Shown: positions 19,452 through 29,292 of the stretch, piece by piece | How the letters are laid out: each line of letters starts with the position of its first letter | Numbering within the stretch: the first letter of the stretch is position 1 | The notes under the pieces: model-generated | The model's input: the letters and a program-made list of their open reading frames with translations, nothing else | Databases searched by the model: none | Told to the model about the DNA's origin: nothing | Program-made: the position numbers and the translations under genes | Source of the DNA: Rhodobiaceae bacterium UBA6963 | GTDB lineage: Bacteria; Pseudomonadota; Alphaproteobacteria; RS24 | Assembly (NCBI GenBank): GCA_002450335.1 | Contig: DJZB01000063.1 | Coordinates: 6,473-70,472, forward strand | Length of the DNA stretch: 64,000 bases | Direction: 5' to 3'

Positions 19452-20468
19452 TCAGTCAGCAGCCTGATTTACATCATGGTCGACATCTTGGGTACGCTGA
19501 ACCGCGTGTCGCATATATTGGAGTGCCTCGTATAAAACAGAGGCGTCGGCTTCGTTTTTAGGCGCATTCTCACTCAAGTAACGCCGCCATAATCGGCCTC
19601 CGGGTTGAGATTGAAACAACCCCATAAGGTGTCTGGTCAAGGCATGCAGGGGAACCCCCTCAGTGACCAACTTTTCGGCATAAGGTATTAATGCTTCCAC
19701 TACGGCTTCACGGCTTGGCGCAGGTGTATCATCGTTGAAAATCAGGCGGTCCACATCAGCAAGAATATAAGGGGTTTTATAAGCAGTACGCCCCAGCATG
19801 ACGCCGTCAACATGGTGCAAATGCGCCTGTGCCTCTGGCAATGTATCAATGCCGCCATTCAAAATAATCGTTAAATCCTGACGTGACTTCTTCAATGCAT
19901 AAACAAGGTCATAATTAAGCGGTGGAATATCGCGGTTTTGCTTAGGGCTTAAACCATCAAGCCAAGCTTTTCTGGCATGCACGATGAACACCTCACACCC
20001 GGCTTGCGCAGATAATTCTACCAAACGGAAAAGTGCTTCCTCAGGGTCTTGGTCATCAACGCCGATGCGAGATTTAACGGTAACAGGAATTTTAACATTC
20101 ACACGCATAGCTGACACACATTCAGCAACAAGTTCCGGCTCCTGCATCAGGCACGCACCAAATCGGCCGGCTTGCACTCTGTCGGACGGGCAACCGACAT
20201 TGAGGTTGATTTCATCATAACCAAAATCTTCACCAATCTTGGCTGCTTCTGCCAACGTCGAAGCGTCGCTACCACCTAACTGGAGGGCAACAGGGTGTTC
20301 AGTAGCGTTAAAGGACAAGAGATGTGCACGGTCGCCATGGCGTACCGCATCTGCCGTAACCATTTCTGAATAAAGCCGAGACCTTTTAGACAAAAGCCGC
20401 AAAAAATAGCGGTCGTGCCTATCCGTCCAATCCATCATTGGCGCTATACAAAATCGATGCGTGCTCAT
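19452..20468 (-). CDS. dusA: tRNA-dihydrouridine synthase DusA type
   Basis: A flavoprotein of about 338 residues that reduces uridines 20 and 20a in the tRNA D-loop. The FMN-barrel start FCIAPMMDWTDRHDRYF, the catalytic-cysteine segment NVGCPSDRVQAGRFGACLM, the HARKAW motif and GGIDTL are those of DusA rather than DusB or DusC. A TTG start at 20486 is open; ATG 20468 gives the usual DusA N-terminus. It lies 42 bases downstream of glnE on the same strand. Confidence 0.93.
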   Translation of the reverse strand: MSTHRFCIAPMMDWTDRHDRYFLRLLSKRSRLYSEMVTADAVRHGDRAHLLSFNATEHPVALQLGGSDASTLAEAAKIGEDFGYDEINLNVGCPSDRVQAGRFGACLMQEPELVAECVSAMRVNVKIPVTVKSRIGVDDQDPEEALFRLVELSAQAGCEVFIVHARKAWLDGLSPKQNRDIPPLNYDLVYALKKSRQDLTIILNGGIDTLPEAQAHLHHVDGVMLGRTAYKTPYILADVDRLIFNDDTPAPSREAVVEALIPYAEKLVTEGVPLHALTRHLMGLFQSQPGGRLWRRYLSENAPKNEADASVLYEALQYMRHAVQRTQDVDHDVNQAAD

Positions 20469-20510
20469 GTGATAGATATGGCTCAAATAGTTTAAGATGT
20501 CTTGAAAAAA

Positions 20511-23456
20511 TTAGTCAGATAGCTGACCAAACATCCGAACAAAAATATCGCGTACAGATTTTTGATGCTCACTCAGCGCTTGTTCCAAATGAGCCATATC
20601 TGGAAGTGCAGAGCTTTGACACAACAACAAATTTAACGACTGAGAAAATGGTGGGACTGCCGGAGTATCGAGGCATAATCGGAAAATCTGTAACAGACCT
20701 GAATACACCGACAAGGCCTCAATGAGTCGAGTCTTATCATCAGGCGATAAAATATGCTCCGCGCCTAGCAATTCAAGATTAGATTGGGTGGAGGTGCAAA
20801 TGCGTTCAGCAAGTGCTTCGCCATGCATTAGACAGAGACCTTGAGCAATAAATTCAATATCAACCAGCCCCCCCGGGGCATGTTTGATATCCCATTTGGC
20901 ATCACCTTTTTTGATATGATGCGCCTCAAGCCGTTTTTTCATATCTGCAATGTTGTACCGCGACTCATCAGGATCACGTGTCATCTGGAAAACTTTTTTC
21001 TGTAAGGCCTGAATCTGATTTGTCAGATTTTTCCCACCTGCCAGCACCCGCCCCCGTGTCAGTGCCATGTGCTCCCAAAGCCATGCATTTGAAAATTGGT
21101 AATCCTCAAAATTTTTAAATTTCGTAACGAGTGGACCCGCATTTCCCGTTGGGCGCAAACGCATATCTATATCAAAAAGATAACCTTCAGAGGTTGGAGC
21201 CGTCATGGCAGAAATGAAACGTCTTGCGGCACGGCTAAAAAAAACTTCCATGGAGGATGATGCCGTATAAGTCACTTCCTGCGCATAGTCTTCTGCTGCG
21301 CAAACAATAATAAGGTCAAGGTCAGAGGATACGGTCATTTCGCGGCTACCTAGTTTACCCAGCCCCAAAACCGCCATTTCTGAACCGTCTGGGAGCGTGA
21401 CGTCCCCCAGTAAATCTTTCATTACAAAATCAAAAATAACACGAGTGCTCGCATCGGCAACTTTAGTGATGTCTTCACCTGCGGTATGGCCGGTCAATTT
21501 ACCTGATAAAATTTGCGTGCCAATCCTGAAGATATTTTCCCTATGCCAGCGTCTTGTTGCATCCAGCATATCTTCAAAATGAGTTATGCCGGACATATAG
21601 CTTTGGAGTTCTTGTAAAACCTCATCAGCATCCGACAGAGGCTGATTGAAATTGGGATCAAGAAGACTGTCCAATGTGACGGGGCGACGGCTTAATTGCG
21701 CGGACAGGCGCGGCGCTGTCCCAACAATGTCGGTAATAAGATTAAGCAGATCAGGGTTGGATTGAAAAAGAGAAAAAATTTGTATGCCTGAAGGTAGACC
21801 AGTCAGAAAATCATTAAACCGTGCAAAAGCAAAATCCGGATCAGGTGTCTGTGACAGGCTTTTTAGGAGACGGGGCTTTATTCTGGTCAATAATTCTCGG
21901 GCACGGGGTGTGCGAACAGCAGCAAATCTCCCACTATGCCACCCTCTGATTTCATCAGACATTTGCGCCGCCCTTGCAAAGCCCATCTGGGAAAGCGTTT
22001 CTAAAGTTTCAGGATCATTCTCACTGCCGACAAAAACAAGATTGCCCATTTCATCCGCAAGCACTTCACCTTGCTCAAACAACTCTGCATAATGAGTTTG
22101 AACGGTTTTCAGAACTTCAGTCAGTCGGCTCCTAAAATCATCAAGCGTTTCATAGCCGCAGAAATCTGAAAATATCTGTAATTTTTCCTCAGTTTTAGGG
22201 AGCGTGTGAGTTTGCTCATCCTGCTGCATTTGCAAACGATGTTCTATGCCGCGCAGAAAATGGTAAGCTGTCGTCAATTCATCTACAGTTTCGGTTTTTA
22301 TCCAGCCGCGCTCTGCCAGTTGTTTAAGCATGGGGCATGTTTGAGACCCGCGGAGGCTTTTGTCTCGTCCCCCGGCAATAAGTTGCTGGGTCTGCACAAA
22401 GAACTCAATCTCTCTAATGCCACCTCTTCCTAACTTAATATTGTGACCTGCCACAGCGATTTGACCATGTCCCCTAACCGCATGAATTTGTCGCTTCATT
22501 GCATGAACGTCTTCAATAGCGGCGAAATCCAAATTCTTTCGCCAAATGAAGGGAGACAATATGGCCAGCAATTTGTCGCCCGTCCTCTTATCCCCGGCAA
22601 TCTGACGCGCCTTTATAAAAGCCGCCCGCTCCCAGTTCTGGCCGAAGGACTCGTAATATGTTTCTGCTGCTGGAATGGACACGGCAACCGGGGTAGAACC
22701 CGGGTCTGGGCGTAACCTCAAATCAACTCGAAACACAAAACCTGCATCTGTGGTGAATTGCAAAATAGTGGACAAATCTCTGGTCAAGTCTATCCAAAAC
22801 TCAGCAAGCTTGTGGCTGTCGAGTGATACAATTCCATCAGGTTCGTAAAAAACGACAATATCGATATCTGATGAATAATTCAGTTCACGTGCACCATACT
22901 TCCCCATCCCTAAAACAACGCACTGACATTGGTCGCCTGTGGGAGGAATATCCAAGCCATATTGGGCAGACTTGTTTTTAAGCAACCAATCCAAACTAAT
23001 CCTGACAGATGCATCTGCAAAATCTGTTAGGGTTCCGGTTACCTCTTCCAGTGACCAAAGCCCCGCAATATCCGCCATTGCCGTTGCCAGAGAAATGCTT
23101 TGCCTGTAGAGACGCAAATCCCGCATTAATCCATCACGATCGCAGGACAAATCCTGATCAAATATAAGAGTTAATATTTTTTCACAAAAGACATCCGGCC
23201 CATCCTCAGCAAGTTCTATAAGAAGGTTCGGACGGGTTCGAATAATGCGTGTTAAGAATGAGGAACCTGCAAAAATCTGAAGAAACAAATCTTCATGGTC
23301 ATTCACAAATGCAATAATAGCTGATTGCGCTTCTGCAGATAATTCGGCAATCCATATCGATTTACAATCTTCAAGATGACTGTGCGCGACCCTATTGGCC
23401 TCGTTATCCCCGCGCTTCACATTAATTTTTTTTCGGTCTGAAAAACTTCTTGTCAT
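20511..23456 (-). CDS. glnE: Bifunctional glutamine synthetase adenylyltransferase/adenylyl-removing enzyme
   Basis: A 981-residue GlnE with two nucleotidyltransferase domains. The N-terminal adenylyl-removing domain has GMGKYGARELNYSSDIDI near residues 183-200. The C-terminal adenylylating domain has GLGKLGSREMTVSSDLDL. The helical domain between and after them (GRGGIREIEFF and APGGLVDIEF) is conserved. GlnE adjusts glutamine synthetase activity in answer to PII and glutamine. Its start overlaps the stop of the sensor kinase gene by four bases, so the three genes from 25496 downward look like one operon. Confidence 0.96.
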   Translation of the reverse strand: MTRSFSDRKKINVKRGDNEANRVAHSHLEDCKSIWIAELSAEAQSAIIAFVNDHEDLFLQIFAGSSFLTRIIRTRPNLLIELAEDGPDVFCEKILTLIFDQDLSCDRDGLMRDLRLYRQSISLATAMADIAGLWSLEEVTGTLTDFADASVRISLDWLLKNKSAQYGLDIPPTGDQCQCVVLGMGKYGARELNYSSDIDIVVFYEPDGIVSLDSHKLAEFWIDLTRDLSTILQFTTDAGFVFRVDLRLRPDPGSTPVAVSIPAAETYYESFGQNWERAAFIKARQIAGDKRTGDKLLAILSPFIWRKNLDFAAIEDVHAMKRQIHAVRGHGQIAVAGHNIKLGRGGIREIEFFVQTQQLIAGGRDKSLRGSQTCPMLKQLAERGWIKTETVDELTTAYHFLRGIEHRLQMQQDEQTHTLPKTEEKLQIFSDFCGYETLDDFRSRLTEVLKTVQTHYAELFEQGEVLADEMGNLVFVGSENDPETLETLSQMGFARAAQMSDEIRGWHSGRFAAVRTPRARELLTRIKPRLLKSLSQTPDPDFAFARFNDFLTGLPSGIQIFSLFQSNPDLLNLITDIVGTAPRLSAQLSRRPVTLDSLLDPNFNQPLSDADEVLQELQSYMSGITHFEDMLDATRRWHRENIFRIGTQILSGKLTGHTAGEDITKVADASTRVIFDFVMKDLLGDVTLPDGSEMAVLGLGKLGSREMTVSSDLDLIIVCAAEDYAQEVTYTASSSMEVFFSRAARRFISAMTAPTSEGYLFDIDMRLRPTGNAGPLVTKFKNFEDYQFSNAWLWEHMALTRGRVLAGGKNLTNQIQALQKKVFQMTRDPDESRYNIADMKKRLEAHHIKKGDAKWDIKHAPGGLVDIEFIAQGLCLMHGEALAERICTSTQSNLELLGAEHILSPDDKTRLIEALSVYSGLLQIFRLCLDTPAVPPFSQSLNLLLCQSSALPDMAHLEQALSEHQKSVRDIFVRMFGQLSD

Positions 23457-24832
23457 GTGTCCAATGGTAGCACAATTTCAGCTTTCAGCCCTTGAGGGAA
23501 ATTTTGTTGAAGACGAAGCTTACCGCCGTGACGTTGAGCAATTGCTGATACGAGCGACAAACCCAAACCACTCCCCGGTCTATTTCGACTGGCATCCAGC
23601 CTGACAAAGCGTTCAGTCACTCGTGACATGTCTGACGGTGGAATGCCAGGGCCATTATCTGCCACATAAATAATAAACATGTTGTTCAATTTTGTTAAAC
23701 CGACCGAAATAATCTGCTCATCTGAATGACCATATTTAAAAGCGTTATCTATTAAATTAATGAGGGCTTGTGACAAAAGAGGCCGCGCGGCTTTTGTGAA
23801 AAATGGCGTTTCGGGCAAATCCAAATCAAAGCGAGCACCAATTTCCTCACCTGCAGGCTCCATAAATTCAACTGCCTGCTTGATAATATCCACAACATCC
23901 AGCATTTCTTTCTGGATATCCCGTGCTCCAGCCTCAAGTTGTGCCACTGATAACAACGCATTAAAAACAGCTAGAAGTTCATCTGCCTCTTCTATCGTTT
24001 CCTGAATAACTTTTTTATAATCCTCAGTAGTGGCAGGTTTCATCAAGGTAACTTCAAGTCTGTTACGAATTCTATTTATGGGACTCCGTAAATCATGAGC
24101 AATGTTATCTGTCACATCGCGCATACCATCCATCAAACTTTCAATCCGGCTTAACATTTTATTGAGATTAATACCTAATCGGTCGATTTCATCTCCACTG
24201 CCTGTAACCGGAATTCGACGAGATAAATCCCCTGCCATAATATCTGAACTTGTGCGGTTAATGCTGTCTATCCGTCGGGTAAAATTGCGACTGATAATAA
24301 CACCACCAACCAAACCGAACAGAATTGTCATGCCTAGTCCATAAATCATTGCGTTTAAAATAACCGCACTGAATTTGTGGAACTCCTCAACATCACGTCC
24401 GACCAACAGGAAAAACCCCTGCGGCAAGGTGAATGTCTTTGCCCGTGCCGCATGCTTTTCCTCAAAATTATTGGTAATACGAACGAATTCAAACTCCTGC
24501 CAATCTTCTCCAGCATCTTTCATATCAGGAATTTTATTAAGGTTACCGGCCATAGGTCGGCCTTCTGGGTCAATTAAAAGATAAATCGACAGGCGTGGGT
24601 CGCGGCTTAGTACCGCAACGCGCCTTGCAAGACTGGGAATGCCACCTTCCTTAAATCTTTGTGACAGGTCTTCAATATCAGCTTCAATCGCCGTATCGGT
24701 TTGATTGGAGATGAGGCTGACCGTGTTCCAGAAAAGATAAGCATAGAGAGAAGATGTCGATAACAAGAATATCGATAAATATAGCAAAGCCGCGCGAAAA
24801 GTTGTTGTCCTGAGAAGCTTAGTCTGGAACAC
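23453..24832 (-). CDS. Sensor histidine kinase with HAMP domain
   Basis: A 459-residue membrane kinase. One membrane helix lies near residues 14-32 and a second near 156-180, with a periplasmic loop of about 120 residues between. A HAMP domain (SRNFTRRID... GDLSRRIPV) follows. The phospho-acceptor is His246 in NIAHDLRSPINR. The N box NLIDNAFKYG, DNGPGIPP and GSGLGLSLV make the ATPase domain. It overlaps the response regulator gene by 14 bases. The stimulus is unknown; similar pairs lie between cytochrome c maturation genes and glnE in rhizobia. Confidence 0.92.
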   Translation of the reverse strand: MFQTKLLRTTTFRAALLYLSIFLLSTSSLYAYLFWNTVSLISNQTDTAIEADIEDLSQRFKEGGIPSLARRVAVLSRDPRLSIYLLIDPEGRPMAGNLNKIPDMKDAGEDWQEFEFVRITNNFEEKHAARAKTFTLPQGFFLLVGRDVEEFHKFSAVILNAMIYGLGMTILFGLVGGVIISRNFTRRIDSINRTSSDIMAGDLSRRIPVTGSGDEIDRLGINLNKMLSRIESLMDGMRDVTDNIAHDLRSPINRIRNRLEVTLMKPATTEDYKKVIQETIEEADELLAVFNALLSVAQLEAGARDIQKEMLDVVDIIKQAVEFMEPAGEEIGARFDLDLPETPFFTKAARPLLSQALINLIDNAFKYGHSDEQIISVGLTKLNNMFIIYVADNGPGIPPSDMSRVTERFVRLDASRNRPGSGLGLSLVSAIAQRHGGKLRLQQNFPQGLKAEIVLPLDT

Positions 24833-25496
24833 GTAAAGAGTACCCCGCCCCTCTTATTGTGTGCACTAGAGGCGGATCAAAATCCTTATCAATTTTTGAC
24901 CTCAAACGAGAAATGTGAACATCAATAACATTGGTCTGAGGGTCAAAATGATATTCCCAGACATTTTCAAGCAACATGGTCCGAGTTACAACGCGGCCTG
25001 CATTTCGCAACAAATATTCCAGCAATTTAAATTCACGAGGCTGGAGATCTATGGCTTTATCATGGCGCGCCACCCGGCGAGTCAGAAGATTCATTTCTAA
25101 ATCCTCAAATTTCAAAGTTGTTTCAGCTACCTGACCTGAGCCGCGCTTCACGAGCACTTCAATTCTGGCTAATAATTCAGAAAAGGCAAATGGCTTACTG
25201 AGGTAATCATCTCCACCTGATTTAAGCCCCATAACCTTATCATCTACATCTCCCAATGCAGATAAAAACAAAACAGGCGTTGTGATGTGATTTTGGCGAA
25301 GCTTCTTAACTAAAGTAAGTCCATCAAGAACGGGAAGCATGCGGTCGACAATTAAAACGTCAAATTTGCCGACAAGGGCAATTTCATAACCTTCTTCACC
25401 ATCAGCCGCGTGGTCAACAACATGACCGCTTTCCTGTAGGCCTTTAATGACATACTTCGAAGCTTCTTTATCGTCTTCAATTAATAAAATATGCAT
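24819..25496 (-). CDS. OmpR/PhoB-family response regulator
   Basis: A 225-residue regulator with a receiver domain (acidic pair in LLIEDDKE, phospho-acceptor Asp51, Thr/Ser switch in FLSALG, Lys101 in YLSKPF). A C-terminal winged helix follows, with FKLLEYLLRNAGRVVTRTML and the RLRSKID recognition-helix region. It is the partner of the kinase encoded just downstream. A long hairpin lies in its probable 5' untranslated region at 25517-25559. Targets are not evident. Confidence 0.93.
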   Translation of the reverse strand: MHILLIEDDKEASKYVIKGLQESGHVVDHAADGEEGYEIALVGKFDVLIVDRMLPVLDGLTLVKKLRQNHITTPVLFLSALGDVDDKVMGLKSGGDDYLSKPFAFSELLARIEVLVKRGSGQVAETTLKFEDLEMNLLTRRVARHDKAIDLQPREFKLLEYLLRNAGRVVTRTMLLENVWEYHFDPQTNVIDVHISRLRSKIDKDFDPPLVHTIRGAGYSLRVPD

Positions 25497-25516
25497 CTAC
25501 ATACCTTAAACAAATT

Positions 25517-25559
25517 GGCGGCGATGAGAAAGGAGGGGAGGAAACTTTCTATCGCCGCC
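25517..25559 (-). promoter_or_regulatory. Long hairpin in the leader of the response regulator gene
   Basis: GGCGGCGAT (25517-25525) pairs with ATCGCCGCC (25551-25559), and AGAAAG (27-32) with CTTTCT (45-50), with one bulged base: 15 bp closing a 12-base loop. On the minus strand the loop and stem edge read TTTCCTCCCCTCCTTTC, complementary to a Shine-Dalgarno sequence. No U-tract follows. It lies 21 bases before the response regulator ATG. It could terminate the ccm operon, stabilise a transcript end or act in leader regulation. Confidence 0.55.
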
Positions 25560-25660
25560 GAAACGCAAATGGACTTTGGGAGAATCAATTGCGTAATCTC
25601 AAGCTACAGAATGCCTCATAAACGCTATGTTACGAGGAGATTAATTAATTTTAATGTTTA

Positions 25661-26110
25661 TTAATTTTTGGGAGCATTGCGGAAGAAAGACCGCATCAAG
25701 AAAAAACCTGCCAAGACCAGAAGAAAAGGGAGACCCCATAAGGGTGCATTTTTAATATCAAAGCGTGGTTTCAATAAAGCAAATTCACCATATCTATCCT
25801 CAATGAAATCAAGAATTTCAGCGTCGGTTTTCCCGGACTGAATTTGCGCGCGAATTAAATTCCGCAGGTCTGCCGCTAGTGGGGCATCACTATCGTCAAT
25901 TGATTGATTTTGACAGACCATGCATCTGAGTTCCACAGACAAGCTTCTTGCGCGCTCTTCCAATGCATCGTCTTTAAAGGCCTCTCCGGGACTAATGGCC
26001 AAAGCAGGAGAGACATATAGAAAAAAAGAAAGTATCAGGAAATTTATTTTTTTTGATGCCACTCTGATGGTCATTTGATATCTCGCCATTTGTCGACTAA
26101 ACGCTATCAT
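25661..26110 (-). CDS. ccmH: Cytochrome c maturation protein CcmH (CycL)
   Basis: A 149-residue membrane-anchored thioredoxin-like protein with a signal sequence (about residues 20-38), the redox pair CMVC at Cys63 and Cys66 within RCMVCQNQSIDDS, and a C-terminal membrane helix. It keeps apocytochrome cysteines reduced for haem attachment in the periplasm, together with CcmF and CcmI. Its start overlaps the ccmF stop by 14 bases. No ccmG lies in this cluster. Confidence 0.94.
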   Translation of the reverse strand: MIAFSRQMARYQMTIRVASKKINFLILSFFLYVSPALAISPGEAFKDDALEERARSLSVELRCMVCQNQSIDDSDAPLAADLRNLIRAQIQSGKTDAEILDFIEDRYGEFALLKPRFDIKNAPLWGLPFLLVLAGFFLMRSFFRNAPKN

Positions 26111-28067
26111 TGCTGAAAGATTTTACCTCGCGCCGCGTTAAAGCCGCAACGCCCCCCAACGCCATAATCAGCCCACCAATCCAGATGAAAGCGACAAGCG
26201 GGTGATACCATATTCTAACTACGCGGGAAGCTGTGCCATCCGTTATAGTTTCGTCAGCTATAACAATATAAAGATGGCCTGCTAGGTTTTTCAAAATAGC
26301 GGCTTCAGTCGTGGATTGACGTTCCACTGTATAAAAGCGTTTCTCAGGTTTCAGCACAGTAACATCAACGCCGCCTCGCCTGACAGAAAACTCACCTTGC
26401 TCCGCGGTAAAGTTCTCTCCACTGACAGCACTCTCCCCGTCAAAGGTCACTTCATATCCTGAAATTTCCATCACTGCACCTGGCATAACAGCTTGAACGA
26501 CTTCACTGCGCCACGCCGTTGTTCCAACAATGCCCAGTATCATAACGCCAAGACCTCCATGTGCCAGAACGCTTCCCCATTGTTGAAGCGGAAGTTTGGA
26601 AATATTCTTCGGAAGTCGTGCTAAAGGGACACTGTTAAATCTAATTTTTTTTGCCAGATCAGCCAGCGCGCCAAGCATGAGCCACAAAGACAACCCAACC
26701 CCCAGTGCCGCACCACCTTGATGCCCGGCACTCACAATGAAAACCGTCAGCGCGCTCAAAACTGCCAACAAGAAAGCCATAGCTAGTTTTTTAAACACTG
26801 GTAAAACTTCAGACTGGCCCCAGCCTGACAGGGGTCCAAATGGCATTAACATTAAAAGCGGCGTGATGAGCGGAACAAAAACGGCATTATAATAAGGTGC
26901 CCCAACAGAAATCTTCCCAAGACCAAACGCATCAATTACCAGTGGGTATATTGTTCCCAGAAAAACTGTTGCTGTCGCGCTGGCGAGAAAAACATTATTT
27001 AATATTAACGCGCCTTCGCGACTGACAGGCTGAAACGGCACATTTTTATCCGCCGAGGACAGCCCAGCAGACCGCATGGCAAACAAAAGTAATGCACCCC
27101 CCACGAGAACGCCGAGTATCATAAGAATAAACACACCGCGTGTCGGGTCGGTTGCAAAAGCATGGACAGAAGTTAAGACACCGGAGCGCACTAAAAATGT
27201 GCCGGCAATGCATAAACCAAATGTCAAAATAGCTAGAAGCATTGTCCAGCTATGCAATGTATTACGCCTTGCAGTTACAAGCGCAGAGTGAAGCAATGCC
27301 GTTCCAGCGAGCCATGGCATAAAGCTGGCATTTTCAACCGGATCCCAGAACCAAAAGCCGCCCCAACCAAGTTCATAATAAGCCCAGAACGAACCGACTG
27401 CTATGCCAAGTGTCAAGCTAAGCCAAGCCAAAAGCGTCCAGGGGCGCACCCATTTAGCCCAGTCAGGAGAAACTTTACCGGACATCAAAGCTGCAACTGA
27501 AAACGAGAAAGCCAGTGAGAAACCGACATAACCCGCGTAAAGCAAAGGTGGATGAACAGCCAGAGCCGGGTCCTGCAAAATTGGATTGAGGCCGTTACCT
27601 TCAAAAGGTGGCGATACCAGACGTGCAAAAGGGTTGGAGGTAAAAAGAGAAAATGCAAGAAAAGCAACACCAATCATGCCCTGAACGGCAAGCACGCGCG
27701 CCTTTAAGGTATCCGGCATTGATTTACTAAATTGTGCAATGCCCGCGCCATAGGCTGCGAGCATCAAAATCCATAAAAGCATGGATCCTTCATGATTGCC
27801 CCACACGCCGGTAAGACGATAAATAAAAGGCTTGTCTGCATGACTATTGGCAGTAACCAGCCAAAGGGAGAAATCAGATTGAACAAATTTTACGGTCAGC
27901 ACCGCAAATGCCCAGAGGAGGAGAATAAATTGTAATTTGGCAGCTGGCACCGCCATAAGGACAAAACCCTGATGGTTACGACGCGCACCATAAAGAGGCA
28001 GTGTTGATTGAAGTAATGCAACACAGAATGCCAATATCATCGCAAAATGACCGGTCTCTGCAATCAC
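26097..28067 (-). CDS. ccmF: Haem lyase subunit CcmF (CycK)
   Basis: A 656-residue polytopic protein with about fifteen membrane segments. The tryptophan-rich WWD motif GWGGFWFWDPVENASFMPWL near residue 235 is the haem-handling signature. It takes haem from CcmE and, with CcmH and CcmI, joins it to apocytochrome c. Length is normal for the family. The start overlaps the ccmE stop (ATGA-type overlap of four bases). Confidence 0.96.
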   Translation of the reverse strand: MIAETGHFAMILAFCVALLQSTLPLYGARRNHQGFVLMAVPAAKLQFILLLWAFAVLTVKFVQSDFSLWLVTANSHADKPFIYRLTGVWGNHEGSMLLWILMLAAYGAGIAQFSKSMPDTLKARVLAVQGMIGVAFLAFSLFTSNPFARLVSPPFEGNGLNPILQDPALAVHPPLLYAGYVGFSLAFSFSVAALMSGKVSPDWAKWVRPWTLLAWLSLTLGIAVGSFWAYYELGWGGFWFWDPVENASFMPWLAGTALLHSALVTARRNTLHSWTMLLAILTFGLCIAGTFLVRSGVLTSVHAFATDPTRGVFILMILGVLVGGALLLFAMRSAGLSSADKNVPFQPVSREGALILNNVFLASATATVFLGTIYPLVIDAFGLGKISVGAPYYNAVFVPLITPLLMLMPFGPLSGWGQSEVLPVFKKLAMAFLLAVLSALTVFIVSAGHQGGAALGVGLSLWLMLGALADLAKKIRFNSVPLARLPKNISKLPLQQWGSVLAHGGLGVMILGIVGTTAWRSEVVQAVMPGAVMEISGYEVTFDGESAVSGENFTAEQGEFSVRRGGVDVTVLKPEKRFYTVERQSTTEAAILKNLAGHLYIVIADETITDGTASRVVRIWYHPLVAFIWIGGLIMALGGVAALTRREVKSFSNDSV

Positions 28068-28516
28068 TTTTGGCTCCCTGAAGATTTATTCCCCTGCCAG
28101 ACACCTGTTTCTTTGAGCGCATCAGCAACCTCGCGGGGCATGTAATTCTCATCATGTTTCGCCAAAACTGTGTCAGCGACAAAGGTATCTGCAGTTTTAA
28201 ACTGACCTTCTGCAACGACCCCCTGCCCCACCCGGAACAAATCCGGCAACACGCCTTCAAAAGAGACATTTATTCTGTTTTGCAAATCGGTTACGACGAA
28301 CCGGTTTTCCAGCCCAGCTCTAATTAAGCTATCTTCTGCAACCAAACCGCCAATTCTGATTTTTCCGACAGGCATTGTGCTACTCTCTGCAATATCCGTG
28401 GGAGTTTTAAAATAAACGAGGTTATCCTCTAATGCCGTTAAGGCAATAAAAGCGGTAACCCCGAGCATTGCAAAGCCGAGAGCAAAAAACAGCAACCGTG
28501 TTTGACGTTGAGTCAT
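28064..28516 (-). CDS. ccmE: Haem chaperone CcmE (CycJ)
   Basis: A 150-residue protein with an N-terminal membrane anchor (about residues 8-27) and an OB-fold domain. The covalent haem-binding histidine is His121 in HDENYMP, matching the HxxxY form. It carries haem from the CcmABCD side to CcmF. A good GGAGATATT ribosome site precedes the ATG. It follows ccmI by 87 bases. Confidence 0.95.
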   Translation of the reverse strand: MTQRQTRLLFFALGFAMLGVTAFIALTALEDNLVYFKTPTDIAESSTMPVGKIRIGGLVAEDSLIRAGLENRFVVTDLQNRINVSFEGVLPDLFRVGQGVVAEGQFKTADTFVADTVLAKHDENYMPREVADALKETGVWQGNKSSGSQK

Positions 28517-28603
28517 AATATCTCCTGACGGGAATATATCGACTAAACACGAAGATTAAAGGTGAAAAACCGACGCATGCCACATAATGACATGCTTAAT
28601 GTT

Positions 28604-29281
28604 TTATTGATGAAGGGAAAGCTGCGCCCGGAGAAATATCTGCCACGGACTGTCCGGCTCGGCTGCAGAGTGCAAACCATCCCAGATCACGAGAGCTTTG
28701 GTTTTGTCACCCTGCTGGAGAAGAGAAAGCCCACGCAAGTATAAACCGCGCGGGTGATTGGGGTTAATTTCAAGTGCCCGATTAATTAGTGTCTCATCGC
28801 CGCTGACAATCAATCCGTCTTGTTGTTGTAGACGACTTTCAGCAAGCATAACCAAAATATCAGCGCTTTGCTCGCCTTGACGCAAGGACATAGCATTCAA
28901 TAAAGCATCTTCAGCTCTATCTGCTTCCCCGAGCGCCATCCGCGTTCTTGCCAGCATCAACCACCCATCAGTATCGTCGGGATTATCTTTGAGGCGTTGT
29001 TCCAGATGTACTACTAATCCCTCAAGAGGGAGAGTTTCGGGGGGAACATTCAGTCTATCTTCAAGTGGTAGATCGGAATAACCCGGCGACCCAAGCATTA
29101 GATAAAGTATCAACGCCAGACCGGGAAGAAAACTTACCACCGCGATAAAAGCAAGCGAGCCGGAGGATTTGTCCATTAACTTGTTTTTCAGCAATGGACG
29201 CAAAACAAAATAACTTGCTGCCGCACTCATGAGGGCAAGCAAACACCAAAGCACCACATCCTGAAATGGTAATTCAAGCAT
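28604..29281 (-). CDS. ccmI: Cytochrome c maturation protein CcmI (CycH)
   Basis: A 225-residue protein with two N-terminal membrane helices (near residues 8-27 and 41-62), then TPR-like repeats such as DTDGWLMLARTRMALGEADRAEDALLNA and HPRGLYLRGLSLLQQGD. CcmI presents apocytochrome c to the haem lyase. It is markedly shorter than rhizobial CycH, lacking most of the C-terminal periplasmic region. It starts 11 bases after the phage-like DUF2793-type gene on the same strand, so both may share a transcript. Confidence 0.85.
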   Translation of the reverse strand: MLELPFQDVVLWCLLALMSAAASYFVLRPLLKNKLMDKSSGSLAFIAVVSFLPGLALILYLMLGSPGYSDLPLEDRLNVPPETLPLEGLVVHLEQRLKDNPDDTDGWLMLARTRMALGEADRAEDALLNAMSLRQGEQSADILVMLAESRLQQQDGLIVSGDETLINRALEINPNHPRGLYLRGLSLLQQGDKTKALVIWDGLHSAAEPDSPWQIFLRAQLSLHQ

Positions 29282-29292
29282 GGTGCTTCATA

